Counted from the first letter of the stretch, positions 27,583 through 37,027 are shown. The stretch: 42,930 nucleotides of DNA from Pseudomonas fluorescens HK44 (GCF_000217955.3 NZ_AFOY02000032.1:1-42930); one strand, 5' to 3'. Notes: generated by a model not told the origin, from the letters alone. A program made the numbers and translations.

Positions 27583-30230
27583 TGGCCGTAACAACCCGCG
27601 ATGTAAAGAGCGTCAAAAAATTCACGAAGGAACCTTCCTTCAAAAAATTCGTACCGTATCAACACCACATCACCGATCACGTAATCAGCACGGAAAACGG
27701 CGAGCTGCTGACGATCTTCAAGCTTCGTGGGCGCACGCACGATTGCGCCTCGGATCTCGACCTGATCCGCTGGCACCGCGACCTGAACACCATGTTCAGG
27801 CAGATCAGCACCGAGCACGTCAAGTATTGGACCCATCAGCATCACCGCGAGGTCAACGACTACCCTGAAACGGAGTGGAACCTGGCGTTCGCCCAGCACT
27901 TTGACGACAGCTACCGCAAGAGCTTCCAGTCTAAGCCGCTGATGGTGAATGATCTCTACCTCACGGTGGTTTACAACCCCGTAGGCGACCTGGCGCAGAA
28001 GGTCTTTTCCAAGATGGAGCGACCAACCCGCGAAGAGTTGGTAGACATGCGCAACGAGGCGTTGAGCGCCCTGGAAGAGATCAGCAGTCGTGTCATGCAC
28101 ACGCTCAAGCCTTACGGTATTGAGCGGTTGGGCGTCTACTATCGCAACAGCCGCGGCGAAATCGCCACTGCCGAGAATCAGGAAGATGACACCTGGCTGG
28201 CTGATGAAACCGGGCTTGAGGCTGATGCCTTCGATATCGATCCTGACGACCTTCTGGCCGATACGGTGAAGACCGCGCCGGCGCCGGCAGTTACTGCGTC
28301 AGAAAGCGCCGGGAGCCTTCGGGCATTTTCTACTGCCCTGGAATGGCTGTCGTTCCTCATCAACGGTTACTGGCAGCCAGTACCCGTTTGCCGCTCGAAG
28401 ATTCGTTCGTATTTGGTGGAAACCCGGCCCGTATCCTCTATTTGGGGCGACATTATCCAGCGCCGCCGCTTCGATGGTATTGATTACTTGGCTGGTGTTG
28501 AGATCGTCGATTACGACGATGAGACGGAGCCTGGCCAGCTGAACCTGCTGATGGAAGCAGATTTTGAGTACGTGCTGACCCAATCCTATTGCTGCATGTC
28601 ACTGGGGGCTGCTCAGACGTTCCTGTCTAACCAGCAGAAATCGATGCTGGAAACCAAGGACAAGGGCAAGTCGCAGATTCGGCAGTTGGAAGACGCCGAG
28701 GACGATGTGACCTCGCGGCGGTTTGTCATGGGTTTCCATCACGCGACTATCCACGTGTGGGCAAACACTGCGAAAGGCGTACAGAAACTAGCTCGCAAGG
28801 CCAAGGGCATGATGACCGACTGCGGTATCAAGGCTGACTCAGTTGGCCTCGCTTCCGAGGCTGCTTTTTACGCCATGCTGCCGGCCAACCATGCGTTCGT
28901 TCCTCGCCCGGTCCCCGTGAATAGCTGGAACTTCCTGTGTTTTTCGCCGTTTCACGGCTTCATGACTGGCAAGGCGAACAACAACCCCTGGGGACCAGCA
29001 GTCACGTTGTTCAAGACCACGGCAGGTACGCCGCTGTTCTTCAACTGGCACGTGTCGCCGATGGAAGAACAGTCGTTCGGCAAGCGCCCGCCAGGCCACA
29101 CCCTGATCCTCGGCCAGACCGGTGCCGGTAAGACGACCTTGCTCAATGCGTTGATTACCCAGTCCAGCAAGTTCGAGCCTCGGGTGATCTGCTACGACAA
29201 AGACCGGGGCATGATGCCCCTGGTGACGTCCCTGGAAGGGCGCTATACCGTGCTGCGCGAGGGCGAATCGACGGGCTGGCAGCCGGCGCAAATCGAGCCG
29301 ACTACCGCCAACGTGGCCATGGTCAAGCGTCTGATCAGGATTTGCGCGGAAACCACGAACGGCGGCCCGATTGAACAGACCGACGTGGAACTCATCGGCA
29401 AAGCTGTCGACCATGTGATGGTCAGTGGCCTGGTCGCCAAGGAGTTGCGTTCGTTCTATGCGATCTGGCGGCAGATCCCGGCAGCGGCACGAGTTAACAA
29501 CCAGCAGAAATTGTCCCTGGCTGAAATGCTCAAGCCCTGGTGCCGAGGTGGCGAACATGGCTGGTTGTTCGATAACCCGTCCGACGCCCTGACCTTCGAC
29601 ACGCACAAGGTGTTTGGCTTCGACCTGACCGACTTTATCGTGGCCCCGGATCAGCCGGCCCCACAAGCGCGCACGCCGTTGCTGATGTATCTGTTTTATC
29701 GCGTGCGCCTGGCCATCGATGGTAGCTGCCGCGTGATTCAGGTATTCGATGAGTTCGCCCAGTATCTGGACGATCCCTACATGGATGTTGAAGTGAAGCG
29801 CGGCTTGAAGACCGACCGGAAAAAGGACGCGATCTACGTCTTCTCCACGCAGGAACCAAACGACGCCCTGGAAAGCCGGATCGGCAAAACGATCATGCAG
29901 CAGTGCGTGACCAAGATCCTGCTGGAAAACCCGGAAGCCGACCCAGTGGACTACATGAAGGGGCTGAAACTGACCGAGGCGGAATATCAGGCGCTGCTTA
30001 ACATCCCTGAATTCAGCCGTCAGTTCTTGGTCAAGCAGGGCAGTCAATCGGCCATTGCCACCATGGATCTGCGCGGGATGGAGAAGGCAATCAGCATCCT
30101 CTCGGGCACCCCGGACAATGCGGATCGCCTGGAAAGCATCCTTGCCGCCAATCCAAACGCCAAGCCAGAGGTGTGGCTGCCGAAGTACTGGGAAGCGGTT
30201 TTACCCAAGCAACAGAACAGGAGCAACTGA
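27582..30230 (+). CDS. virB4: VirB4 T4SS ATPase (TrwK-like)
   Basis: 882 residues. Walker A GQTGAGKTT begins at residue 511, Walker B is VIQVFDEFAQYLDD, and the later RKKDAIYVFSTQEPNDAL block is typical. VirB4 powers pilus biogenesis and substrate transfer at the inner membrane. An insertion (about residues 195-250, acidic then Pro/Ala-rich: DDTWLADETGLEADAFDIDPDD) makes it somewhat longer than R388 TrwK (823). Intact. Confidence 0.96.
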   Translation: MAVTTRDVKSVKKFTKEPSFKKFVPYQHHITDHVISTENGELLTIFKLRGRTHDCASDLDLIRWHRDLNTMFRQISTEHVKYWTHQHHREVNDYPETEWNLAFAQHFDDSYRKSFQSKPLMVNDLYLTVVYNPVGDLAQKVFSKMERPTREELVDMRNEALSALEEISSRVMHTLKPYGIERLGVYYRNSRGEIATAENQEDDTWLADETGLEADAFDIDPDDLLADTVKTAPAPAVTASESAGSLRAFSTALEWLSFLINGYWQPVPVCRSKIRSYLVETRPVSSIWGDIIQRRRFDGIDYLAGVEIVDYDDETEPGQLNLLMEADFEYVLTQSYCCMSLGAAQTFLSNQQKSMLETKDKGKSQIRQLEDAEDDVTSRRFVMGFHHATIHVWANTAKGVQKLARKAKGMMTDCGIKADSVGLASEAAFYAMLPANHAFVPRPVPVNSWNFLCFSPFHGFMTGKANNNPWGPAVTLFKTTAGTPLFFNWHVSPMEEQSFGKRPPGHTLILGQTGAGKTTLLNALITQSSKFEPRVICYDKDRGMMPLVTSLEGRYTVLREGESTGWQPAQIEPTTANVAMVKRLIRICAETTNGGPIEQTDVELIGKAVDHVMVSGLVAKELRSFYAIWRQIPAAARVNNQQKLSLAEMLKPWCRGGEHGWLFDNPSDALTFDTHKVFGFDLTDFIVAPDQPAPQARTPLLMYLFYRVRLAIDGSCRVIQVFDEFAQYLDDPYMDVEVKRGLKTDRKKDAIYVFSTQEPNDALESRIGKTIMQQCVTKILLENPEADPVDYMKGLKLTEAEYQALLNIPEFSRQFLVKQGSQSAIATMDLRGMEKAISILSGTPDNADRLESILAANPNAKPEVWLPKYWEAVLPKQQNRSN

Positions 30231-30231
30231 C

Positions 30232-31005
30232 ATGGAAAAGTACGTATTCGCCGCTGCGGCGACCCAGGACGTAAAGCGTCTGCCGGCGTTCAAGGCAAAA
30301 GCCATTGTGCGTAGTTGCACGATGGCCATCTTCCTGGGTGTCGCGAGCGTCTCGCATGCACAGGTCATTGTCGAAGACCCTGGCGTGCTGGCCAACACGG
30401 TGCTGCAAGTCGAGAACATGGTCCAGCAGTTGGCCAATCTCAAGTCGCAGTTGGAAACCCAAGAAGGCATGTACGCCTCTATGACCGGCGCACGCGGATT
30501 CGGTGGGATGCTGCCAGGCAGTGCTGGGGAACTGCAAAAGAACCTGCCGGCTGACTGGGGCAAGGTTTACTCCGACGCGATGAACAGCAATTCGAGCATC
30601 ACAGGTTCTGTGCGCGACATGCTCGGGCAGTTCGATAGCGAGGTGGAGAACATGGGCCGCAGCGAGGCCCTGGACCTGGTGAACCAGCGTCTCAAGGAGA
30701 AAGGGGCGTATGACCGCGTAATGGCGCAGCAGGCCTACAACAACCAGATGCGCGAACTGGAAGATATCCAGACGCTGACCAACCAGATCGACACAACCAC
30801 GTCGCAGAAAGAGATCGCAGACCTGCAAGCCAGGATTTCGACCGCCCAGGGCGCGATCCAGGGCGAGCAGGCCAAGCTGCAACTGATGGCCATCCTCCAG
30901 CAGTCGCAAGACAAGGTACTGCAACAACAACAACAGACCGCCGTTCGCCGCTATGTCATTGGCGATAAAAACGACAGTCTCGAAGCCCCTAACCTCACGG
31001 AATGA
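30232..31005 (+). CDS. virB5: VirB5 minor pilin (TrwJ-like)
   Basis: 257 residues from ATG at 30232 with CAGGAG 8 bases upstream; the frame is open further up inside virB4 but without a start site. The signal sequence ends SVSHA-Q near residue 44, after an unusually long N-terminal part. A mature helical VirB5 follows (VLANTVLQVENMVQQLANLKSQLETQEGMY) with a glutamine-rich end. It sits at the pilus tip and adhesion. Confidence 0.9.
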   Translation: MEKYVFAAAATQDVKRLPAFKAKAIVRSCTMAIFLGVASVSHAQVIVEDPGVLANTVLQVENMVQQLANLKSQLETQEGMYASMTGARGFGGMLPGSAGELQKNLPADWGKVYSDAMNSNSSITGSVRDMLGQFDSEVENMGRSEALDLVNQRLKEKGAYDRVMAQQAYNNQMRELEDIQTLTNQIDTTTSQKEIADLQARISTAQGAIQGEQAKLQLMAILQQSQDKVLQQQQQTAVRRYVIGDKNDSLEAPNLTE

Positions 31006-31256
31006 CCGTTATGAAAAAGATCGTATGCCTGCTGCCACTCTTCGCTGCCCTGGCCGCTTGTGGTGAGGCCAACACCAAAGAGTGGTACATGCAGCATGAC
31101 AAGGAACGAGCGGTTCGCGTTGCCGAATGCCGTAACGATGCCAAGGAGCAGGTGAGCGCTGATTGCCAGAATGCACTTGCCGCTGAGGCTCAAGTAGTGA
31201 CCATGGGCAAGGGGCAGTCGGATTACAGCATCGACCTCAAGCTCGACAAGAAGTGA
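31002..31256 (+). CDS. eexN: EexN-family entry-exclusion lipoprotein
   Basis: 84 residues from an ATG overlapping the virB5 stop (ATGA); a second ATG at 31011 gives the usual MKK start. Lipobox LAAC in LLPLFAALAACGEAN. EexN pattern: EWYMQHDKERAVRVAECRNDAKEQ, then DCQNALAAEAQ. EexN-type proteins block entry of related plasmids into a cell that already has one. The place between virB5 and virB6 is the usual one. Confidence 0.88.
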   Translation: MTVMKKIVCLLPLFAALAACGEANTKEWYMQHDKERAVRVAECRNDAKEQVSADCQNALAAEAQVVTMGKGQSDYSIDLKLDKK

Positions 31257-31268
31257 CGGGGGTGAACA

Positions 31269-32312
31269 ATGGCCTATAACGCAACGACTCAGATTTTCAG
31301 CTACATGGACGAAGTGTCCAAGGAGTTGGTGGCGTCGAACGTGGCGACCATCATTGCTGCTGTAACACCGTTGGTTGCCCTGGGTTTAACCATTGTTCTC
31401 ATGGTCGAAGGCACCTTCAAACTCTACGGCGGCGACGGCGAGCCGCTGACGGACATGCTCAAGAAGTTCGCATTTTGGGGCCTCATTCTGAGCATATCGT
31501 CGGCTGGCGGGTGGTATCAGAAACAACTCGCAGATGTCGCGTTGAAAACCCCCGATGAGTTCGCCTCGATCCTGATTGTCGATGGCAAGTCGGGTTCCAG
31601 CGTGCAGAACGAAGTCGCCAGTACCATCGACAAGGCGCTGGAAAATGGCTTGAAAACAGCGCAGAAGGCCTTCGACAACGCAGGCGTGACCAGTGGTCCG
31701 GGCCTTGCTAGCTTCTTGCTGGCTGCTGCGGTGCTTCTCTCTACGGTGCTGGTCTGCGGTATTGGTGCGGCCTTGATCCTGATGGCCAAGTTTATGCTGG
31801 CCATCGCGGTCTGTTTCGGGCCGATCTTTATCATGTGCCTGATGTTCGATTCCCTGCGCGAGCTGTTCTCGAAGTGGATCGGTTCGGTCATCAACTTCGG
31901 GCTGATAACCATCCTGTTGTCCGCCACCTTCGGCCTGCTGATGAAGTTTTACGGCAAGGCGGTGGCGGCGTCGGCTGATCCGGCTGCCAACTCCCCGATC
32001 TTGGTACCAATCATCACCTGCGGCCTTCTGACCGTGGTGACATGGTTTGTCCTCAAGAAGATCCCGGACCTGGCCGCGTCCTGGGGTAGTGGTGTTTCGG
32101 TGCAGTTCGTACCGGGCCGTCAACGCCCAGGCAAGGGTGGTGGTGGTAACGGCGGAAAAGGCGGCGGCGCCGGCGCTGGCTCCGGTGCAGGTGCCGGTGG
32201 TGCAGCTGCTGGAGCAGCGGCAGGTGCGGCAGCCGGTCCAGCCGGCGCAGCGGCAAGCGCTGTTGGTACTGCCATGCAGGGCATGGCCAGAGGTTCACGC
32301 CGAGCAGGCTAA
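31269..32312 (+). CDS. virB6: VirB6 polytopic membrane protein (TrwI-like)
   Basis: 347 residues with about six membrane segments, for example VATIIAAVTPLVALGLTIVL and FLLAAAVLLSTVLVCGIGAA, and the conserved FMLAIAVCFGPIFIMCLMFDSLRELFSKWIG. The C-terminal 60 residues are glycine/alanine repeats (GGGNGGKGGGAGAGSGAG and so on), a low-complexity tail. VirB6 forms part of the inner-membrane channel. It is followed by the 50-bp dyad and terminator at 32327-32385. Confidence 0.94.
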   Translation: MAYNATTQIFSYMDEVSKELVASNVATIIAAVTPLVALGLTIVLMVEGTFKLYGGDGEPLTDMLKKFAFWGLILSISSAGGWYQKQLADVALKTPDEFASILIVDGKSGSSVQNEVASTIDKALENGLKTAQKAFDNAGVTSGPGLASFLLAAAVLLSTVLVCGIGAALILMAKFMLAIAVCFGPIFIMCLMFDSLRELFSKWIGSVINFGLITILLSATFGLLMKFYGKAVAASADPAANSPILVPIITCGLLTVVTWFVLKKIPDLAASWGSGVSVQFVPGRQRPGKGGGGNGGKGGGAGAGSGAGAGGAAAGAAAGAAAGPAGAAASAVGTAMQGMARGSRRAG

Positions 32313-32342
32313 AAGGAATCACATTCGGGCCGTAATAAGTCC

Positions 32343-32371
32343 TTGAAATTATAATTTCAGGGATTTATTAT
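32343..32371 (+). promoter_or_regulatory. Promoter of the virB7-virB11 segment
   Basis: -35 TTGAAA (32343-32348), 17-bp spacer, -10 TATTAT (32366-32371). The spacing and -10 match the H-NS-like gene's promoter, and the -35 lies in the palindrome. Confidence 0.7.
32344..32359. promoter_or_regulatory. T4SS operator palindrome 2
   Basis: Perfect palindrome TGAAATTATAATTTCA, differing from the copy at 25841-25856 only in the two central bases. Confidence 0.8.
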
Positions 32372-32404
32372 GGCCCTGTCTTTTTCTCATCTGAGGTAAT
32401 TCAC

Positions 32405-32596
32405 ATGGTGCGGTTTTCGACGGGATTGGTCGGGATCTTACTGGTTGCGGCTCTGGCTGGATGCGCAAGCAAGCCCAAGCCCGCACCTGAGCCTGACATG
32501 ACCAATTTGGTGCCGGTCAACAAGACGTTGCCCAGCGCCCTTGTAGGACGCCCCGGGGTAATTCCCCAGGCCACGAATGGAGAACGTAAAGAATGA
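32405..32596 (+). CDS. virB7: VirB7 lipoprotein (TrwH-like)
   Basis: 63 residues. Signal MVRFSTGLVGILLVAALAGC with lipobox LAGC; the mature part is short and Pro-rich (SKPKPAPEPDMTNLVPVNKTLP). VirB7 is the outer-membrane lipoprotein that stabilises VirB9. TGAGG precedes ATG. It overlaps virB8 by four bases. Confidence 0.88.
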   Translation: MVRFSTGLVGILLVAALAGCASKPKPAPEPDMTNLVPVNKTLPSALVGRPGVIPQATNGERKE

Positions 32597-33315
32597 GTCG
32601 GGCTGATAAGAACGAGGCAATTACCAAGGCCGACATGGCCGTGTTCCAAGAAGAACGCCAGAACCTGGAAACGGATCTGCTCGATGAGGTGCTGAAATCC
32701 CGTCGAGTTGCCTGGTGGGTAGCGACTGGCCTGGGTGCTCTGGCCGGCGTGGCGTTGGCCGTGACCGGCTTCACCATGTACCGCTACAGCCAGCCGGTCC
32801 CAGCGCACATGCTGGTTATGAATAGTGACGGCACTATCCAGCAGGTGTCGTTGCTGACCCCGCAATCCAGCTACGGCGATGTAGCAGATACCTACTGGGT
32901 TTCTACGTTCATCCGTCATTACGAAAGCTACGAGTTCAACACGGCGCAGGCAGACTATGACGCTATCGGCCTGATGGCCGGCCCTGATGTGGCTGAGGAT
33001 TACCAGAAGCGCTACAAGTGGGGCACCAAGGAAGCCATGGATAAGACCGTTGGCGACCGCAAGTCGGTCAAGGTCAAGGTTTCCTCGGTCATCCTCGACC
33101 GTGAAACAGGTATCGCTACGGTTCGCTTCTCAACCACTGAAAAGTACCGTACCCGTGGTGCCGATGAGGCTCCGCAATTCTGGATCGCTACCCTGTCCTA
33201 TCGCTACGACAACATGGAGCTGACGGCGGCGCAGCGCTACATCAACCCGGCTGGATTCCGCGTCTACTCGTACCGAGTCAACGCCGAATCTGTTGCCAGT
33301 GTGGGGGGCCGATAA
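32593..33315 (+). CDS. virB8: VirB8 inner-membrane scaffold (TrwG-like)
   Basis: 240 residues. A short cytoplasmic N-terminus is followed by one membrane helix (VAWWVATGLGALAGVALAVTGF) and a periplasmic NTF2-like domain: WVSTFIRHYESYEF, YDAIGLMAGPDVAEDYQKRY, and ETGIATVRFSTTEKY. It nucleates channel assembly. The stop overlaps the virB9 start by one base. Confidence 0.94.
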   Translation: MSRADKNEAITKADMAVFQEERQNLETDLLDEVLKSRRVAWWVATGLGALAGVALAVTGFTMYRYSQPVPAHMLVMNSDGTIQQVSLLTPQSSYGDVADTYWVSTFIRHYESYEFNTAQADYDAIGLMAGPDVAEDYQKRYKWGTKEAMDKTVGDRKSVKVKVSSVILDRETGIATVRFSTTEKYRTRGADEAPQFWIATLSYRYDNMELTAAQRYINPAGFRVYSYRVNAESVASVGGR

Positions 33316-34193
33316 TGAATCTCAAATTCGCTATTGCAACTGCCTTGGCAGCGGCGCTGGTATCGGCGCCGGCCCTGGCCCTCAACGAGAAGACAGACAG
33401 CCCCTACGACTATCGGATCAAGACGGTGATCTACAACCCGATGGACGTTGTTCAAATCGATGGGGTGGTGGGCCTGCAAACCCTCATCCAGTTTGCCCCG
33501 GATGAGGTCTACGTGACGCATAACTTCGGTGCGAAAAGCGCCTGGGAGTTGGTCAACAAGGACAACAACGTATTTATCAGGCCGATTGCCGAGCTGAGCG
33601 ACACCAACCTGACCGTAGTGACCAGCAAACGGACGTACTACTTCCTGCTGCACTACATCGGCAGCAATGCCGTCAAAGGCCCTGATGGACAAGTGAAAGA
33701 AGAGTTCATCAAGACGCCTTGGAGCATGCGCAAAGCCACGGTAGGCGTCATCTTCAAATACCCGTTTGAAGACATGAAGGTTGCTAACAAAAAGCTCGAA
33801 GAACGCCGCGTCCGCGAGGCGCTGGCCAAGGGTAATAACGGGCCAGTGAACATCGCCTATACCCGCTCCGATGAAGAGAGCAGCCAGGAAATCAGGCCGA
33901 CCCACACCTGGGATGATTTCCGCTTTACCTACTTCGAGTTTCCGGCCAATGCAGCGTTGCCAAACGTCTACATGATTGGCCCGGATGGCAAGGAAACCAT
34001 CCCACAGACGCACATCGAGGGCGAGTATTCCAACATCATCGTGGCCGAGACAACGGCGCGTGAATGGCGGGTTCGCCTGGGTGATCGCGTGGTGGGTGTA
34101 GTCAATGGCGGTTACAACCCGGCGTTGGGCGCTAGCAAGACCGGCACCAACTCGCCCGTGGTTAAGCGCGTGTTGAAAGGGGGTGAGGAATGA
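33315..34193 (+). CDS. virB9: VirB9 outer-membrane core protein (TrwF-like)
   Basis: 292 residues. Signal peptide MNLKFAIATALAAALVSAPALA. Beta-rich N-terminal half (YDYRIKTVIYNPMDVVQIDGVVGLQTLIQF), then the conserved RPTHTWDDFRFTYFEFP and a C-terminal DRVVGVVNGGYNP that contacts VirB7. It overlaps virB10 by four bases. Part of the outer-membrane core ring with VirB7 and VirB10. Confidence 0.95.
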   Translation: MNLKFAIATALAAALVSAPALALNEKTDSPYDYRIKTVIYNPMDVVQIDGVVGLQTLIQFAPDEVYVTHNFGAKSAWELVNKDNNVFIRPIAELSDTNLTVVTSKRTYYFLLHYIGSNAVKGPDGQVKEEFIKTPWSMRKATVGVIFKYPFEDMKVANKKLEERRVREALAKGNNGPVNIAYTRSDEESSQEIRPTHTWDDFRFTYFEFPANAALPNVYMIGPDGKETIPQTHIEGEYSNIIVAETTAREWRVRLGDRVVGVVNGGYNPALGASKTGTNSPVVKRVLKGGEE

Positions 34194-35347
34194 GCCGCGA
34201 CGTAAATATCGACGAACTGGACACGTTCGAGGACGACCGGGGCGGGTTCGATGGTGGGCCGAAAAAGAAAGTGCCAGGCCTGCGAGCATTCATCGGCGTG
34301 TTGTTCCTGATTGCCTTGTGTCTCATTAGCTGGATCGTCTACAAAAATGTGATTGCGCCTAAACTCCAGCAGCAGGAACAGGCCGAAAAAGCCTCGCCCA
34401 ACAAGGCCAGGAACTTGCCGGGTGTGAGCTTCGCAACCACACCTGCGAACGCCGAGGACGAACCTGTCGAACAGTCAGCCGAGCAGGAGCAAGCCGCCAG
34501 TACCTACCAGCAGCCGGTGCAACAGACCCAGCCCGGACAGCAGGGCAAGGTCGAGCTAACGCCTGAGCAAAAGGCCATGCAGCGCCGGCTCAGTGCGTCG
34601 AGCGGGACAGAGGAAATGCGCTCCCAGGGTGCAGTCGCTACGCCTAGTCGTGGTGAGAAGGCCGAGCCGGTACAAACCAGCAGTGGCAGTTCGGAGCTGG
34701 CCACGCGCATGAATAGCGCCCGGTACACTGCATCCAGGGCGACACTCATGAAAAACATGAGCATGTCGATAGCCGCTGGCACGATGATTAATTGCGGCAC
34801 GATCACCGAGCTGGATACCACTGTTCCCGGCTTCGTTTCCTGCCAAGTGTCGAAGGAGGTTCGTTCGGCTGACGGTTCGGTGGTGCTGATCGACAAGGGC
34901 GCGAAGATCACAGGCGAAGTCAGTGGCGGCATCCTGATGGGCCAGGCCAGGGCCTTTGTGCTGTGGTCGCGGGTTCGCAACCGCGACGGCGCCGTGGCCT
35001 ACCTCGATGCGCCTGGTACCAACCGCCTCGGTAGCGCCGGCATTCCTGGCCAGGTCGATACCCACTTTTGGGATCGCTTCGGTGGCGCCATGTTCATTTC
35101 CGTGTTCAGTGACCTGAGCCGTGGTCTGATGCAGGCCCTGGTGAACTCCACCGACAAGTCGGACAGCGACACGACCGTGAACCTCGACAACACCTCGAAC
35201 ACCTCCGATTCGCTGGCCCGCGAAGTGTTGCGCGCCACGATCAACATCCCGCCAACCCTGACCGTCAATCACGGCGAAGCCGTTTCGATCTTCGTGCCGC
35301 GTGACGTTGATTTCAGCGATGTGTATGGCCTGGAAATGGTGGAGTGA
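34190..35347 (+). CDS. virB10: VirB10 core protein (TrwE-like)
   Basis: 385 residues. One N-terminal membrane helix (LRAFIGVLFLIALCLISWIVY), a Pro/Gln-rich periplasmic arm (about residues 60-150), then the beta-barrel domain: LMKNMSMSIAAGTMINCGTITELDTTVPGFVSCQV, GARITGEV-like KGAKITGEVSGG, RDGAVAYLDAPGTNRLG and GEAVSIFVPRDVDFSDVY. It spans both membranes and senses ATP energy. Intact. Confidence 0.96.
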   Translation: MSRDVNIDELDTFEDDRGGFDGGPKKKVPGLRAFIGVLFLIALCLISWIVYKNVIAPKLQQQEQAEKASPNKARNLPGVSFATTPANAEDEPVEQSAEQEQAASTYQQPVQQTQPGQQGKVELTPEQKAMQRRLSASSGTEEMRSQGAVATPSRGEKAEPVQTSSGSSELATRMNSARYTASRATLMKNMSMSIAAGTMINCGTITELDTTVPGFVSCQVSKEVRSADGSVVLIDKGAKITGEVSGGILMGQARAFVLWSRVRNRDGAVAYLDAPGTNRLGSAGIPGQVDTHFWDRFGGAMFISVFSDLSRGLMQALVNSTDKSDSDTTVNLDNTSNTSDSLAREVLRATINIPPTLTVNHGEAVSIFVPRDVDFSDVYGLEMVE

Positions 35348-35358
35348 GGGAGGCACAT

Positions 35359-36390
35359 ATGGATATTGCGACCGAGCGCGACCTGGCTTTAGCAGACATG
35401 GACATGGCCCTGGCGGCGGCGAACTTCGCCCCGCTGCGGCAGTACCTCGACGATCCAGAAGTGTTCGAGATCCGGGTGAACAAGTTCGGCCAGGTGGTAT
35501 GTGACACGCCCAAAGGGCGTGTCTTGCACGCCGACCCACGGATCACCTACGACTACCTGTGGGCCTTGAATGACCATCTACTGAGCCTGAACGGACTCGG
35601 CCGCACGCCTATCAGCTACGTGAAGTTGCCGGACGGATCTCGGGGGACGTTCTGCTGGCCTCCTGCGACTGTCGAGGGGACCATGCTCATGTCGATTCGT
35701 AAGCATTTGCCCGTATCGAAGAGCCTGGCCCAGCTTGCCCAGGAAGGCCGCTTTGCCAAGGTGCGACACCGTAAGCAGTCTGAGCAATTCTCTCTTGAGC
35801 CGTTCGAGGAAGAGTTGCTTGCGCTGTTGGAAAAGGGTGACGTGGAAGGCTTCTTGACGCTGGCCGTCAAGACTAAGCGGAACATTGCCGTAGCCGGTCC
35901 TACCGGCTCCGGCAAAACTACGCTTACCCGCTCGTTGATGGGGGCGGTGCCTACGGTTGAGCGTGTGCTGCTGATGGAAGATACGCACGAAATCGACGAT
36001 AACCGGCTCGATGAGGTGGGCTATCTGATGTACGGCGAAGGCGACGGGCGAATGTCGGCGCGTGAATGCCTCAAGCTGTGCATGCGCCTGTCCCCGGACC
36101 GGATCTTCCTGACCGAGCTGCGCGACGATGCAGCCTGGGACTACCTGGCCGGCGCGAACACGGGGCACCCTGGGGGCATTTTCTCGACGCACGCTGACAG
36201 CGCGGCCAGCACCCCAGCGCGTATCGCCACATTGGTAAAGGCCTCGGAAATCGGTCGGGCGCTCGACTACGACGTAATCATGAAGACCATCAACACCACG
36301 TTGGATGTGGTCGTGTACATGGAAAAACGTGAAGTGCTGGAAATCCTGTACGACCCGATGTTCAAGAAACAAGCAATGGCTGCGGTGTAG
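35359..36390 (+). CDS. virB11: VirB11 traffic ATPase (TrwD-like)
   Basis: 343 residues. ATG at 35359 has GGGAGG six bases upstream; a GTG at 35344 precedes that site and is rejected. Walker A GPTGSGKTT begins at residue 180, followed by the Asp box (VLLMEDTHEIDD), Walker B-like LSPDRIFLTELRDDAAWDYL, and the His box GGIFSTHADSA. It is a hexameric cytoplasmic ATPase that switches between pilus assembly and substrate transfer. Last gene of the VirB set. Confidence 0.96.
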   Translation: MDIATERDLALADMDMALAAANFAPLRQYLDDPEVFEIRVNKFGQVVCDTPKGRVLHADPRITYDYLWALNDHLLSLNGLGRTPISYVKLPDGSRGTFCWPPATVEGTMLMSIRKHLPVSKSLAQLAQEGRFAKVRHRKQSEQFSLEPFEEELLALLEKGDVEGFLTLAVKTKRNIAVAGPTGSGKTTLTRSLMGAVPTVERVLLMEDTHEIDDNRLDEVGYLMYGEGDGRMSARECLKLCMRLSPDRIFLTELRDDAAWDYLAGANTGHPGGIFSTHADSAASTPARIATLVKASEIGRALDYDVIMKTINTTLDVVVYMEKREVLEILYDPMFKKQAMAAV

Positions 36391-36441
36391 GAGTTCAAGC
36401 CGCTGAGCGCCCTGCAGGGCAACAACCAAGGAGAAGTATGC

Positions 36442-36993
36442 ATGACCGAAGCAACCAATATCTGGACCGCCACCGCTTCCGAGATCACCAACGCGGTGCG
36501 TGAGAGCCTTATCGCCATGGGTTGTGGCGAGCCACAAACAGGCGATGTATACGACCAACTGCTGCTGCTTGGTCGTAGTGGCGTGGAAGAGCTGGTGCCC
36601 TCCGTGAGCAAGTTTGGCGCCCGCGAGTTTGAAAGCGTCATGGCCGTGGTCGTGGACCTGCTGGGCGGTGATGGCATTGCCGTGCACGGTGAGCTGCCTA
36701 TCTGGCTCCGTGTTTACCCCAGCGTGGAAGGAAAGCTCCCGGCCTTCAGTGTCGATGACTGGCGATGGATTCGCCTGTCCTCGATCCAAGAGGTTCAGCC
36801 CCGCCGCGCAATCGCCATTGGCGAAGATACGTCTAAATGGCAGCTCATGGTCAACGTTGTTGCCAATGGCCAGGTGTACCACGCGACACAGCGCCTGTTC
36901 CTCGGCGCATCGGTAGAGAAGCCGGTAGACCGTCTGTTGACGTTGGTTAGCGCCGCTGTGAGTGAAGAACAGCGGCGCCGGATGCAGCTGTGA
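36442..36993 (+). CDS. 183-residue protein of unknown function after virB11
   Basis: AAGGAGA precedes ATG at 36442. It begins MTEATNIWTATASEITNAVRESLIAMGCG and has hydrophobic strands (FESVMAVVVDLLGGDGIAVHG, WQLMVNVVANGQVYHA). It has no signal peptide and no recognised motif. It is 51 bp after virB11, before the operon terminator, so it is probably expressed with the transfer genes. Confidence 0.75.
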   Translation: MTEATNIWTATASEITNAVRESLIAMGCGEPQTGDVYDQLLLLGRSGVEELVPSVSKFGAREFESVMAVVVDLLGGDGIAVHGELPIWLRVYPSVEGKLPAFSVDDWRWIRLSSIQEVQPRRAIAIGEDTSKWQLMVNVVANGQVYHATQRLFLGASVEKPVDRLLTLVSAAVSEEQRRRMQL

Positions 36994-37027
36994 TAGTGCG
37001 CAGCAAGTAGCACACTCGCACCAAACC

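Larger units (their letters stand above)
32327..32385 (+). terminator. 50-bp dyad: terminator after virB6 containing the virB7 operator and promoter
   Basis: Bases 32327-32376 are self-complementary around the centre 32351/32352: 22 of 25 pairs are Watson-Crick and three are G-T, with no bulge. It starts GGGCCGTAATAAG and ends ATTATGGCCC, then TGTCTTTTT. As RNA it is a very strong hairpin plus U run, so it should end virB6 transcripts. Its core is operator palindrome 2. Confidence 0.85.

Noticed and set aside
28839..30047. Long antisense frame of 402 codons across virB4
   Set aside because: Shadow of a GC-rich real gene: virB4 has all family motifs in the other strand, and the antisense product has no motif or ribosome site.
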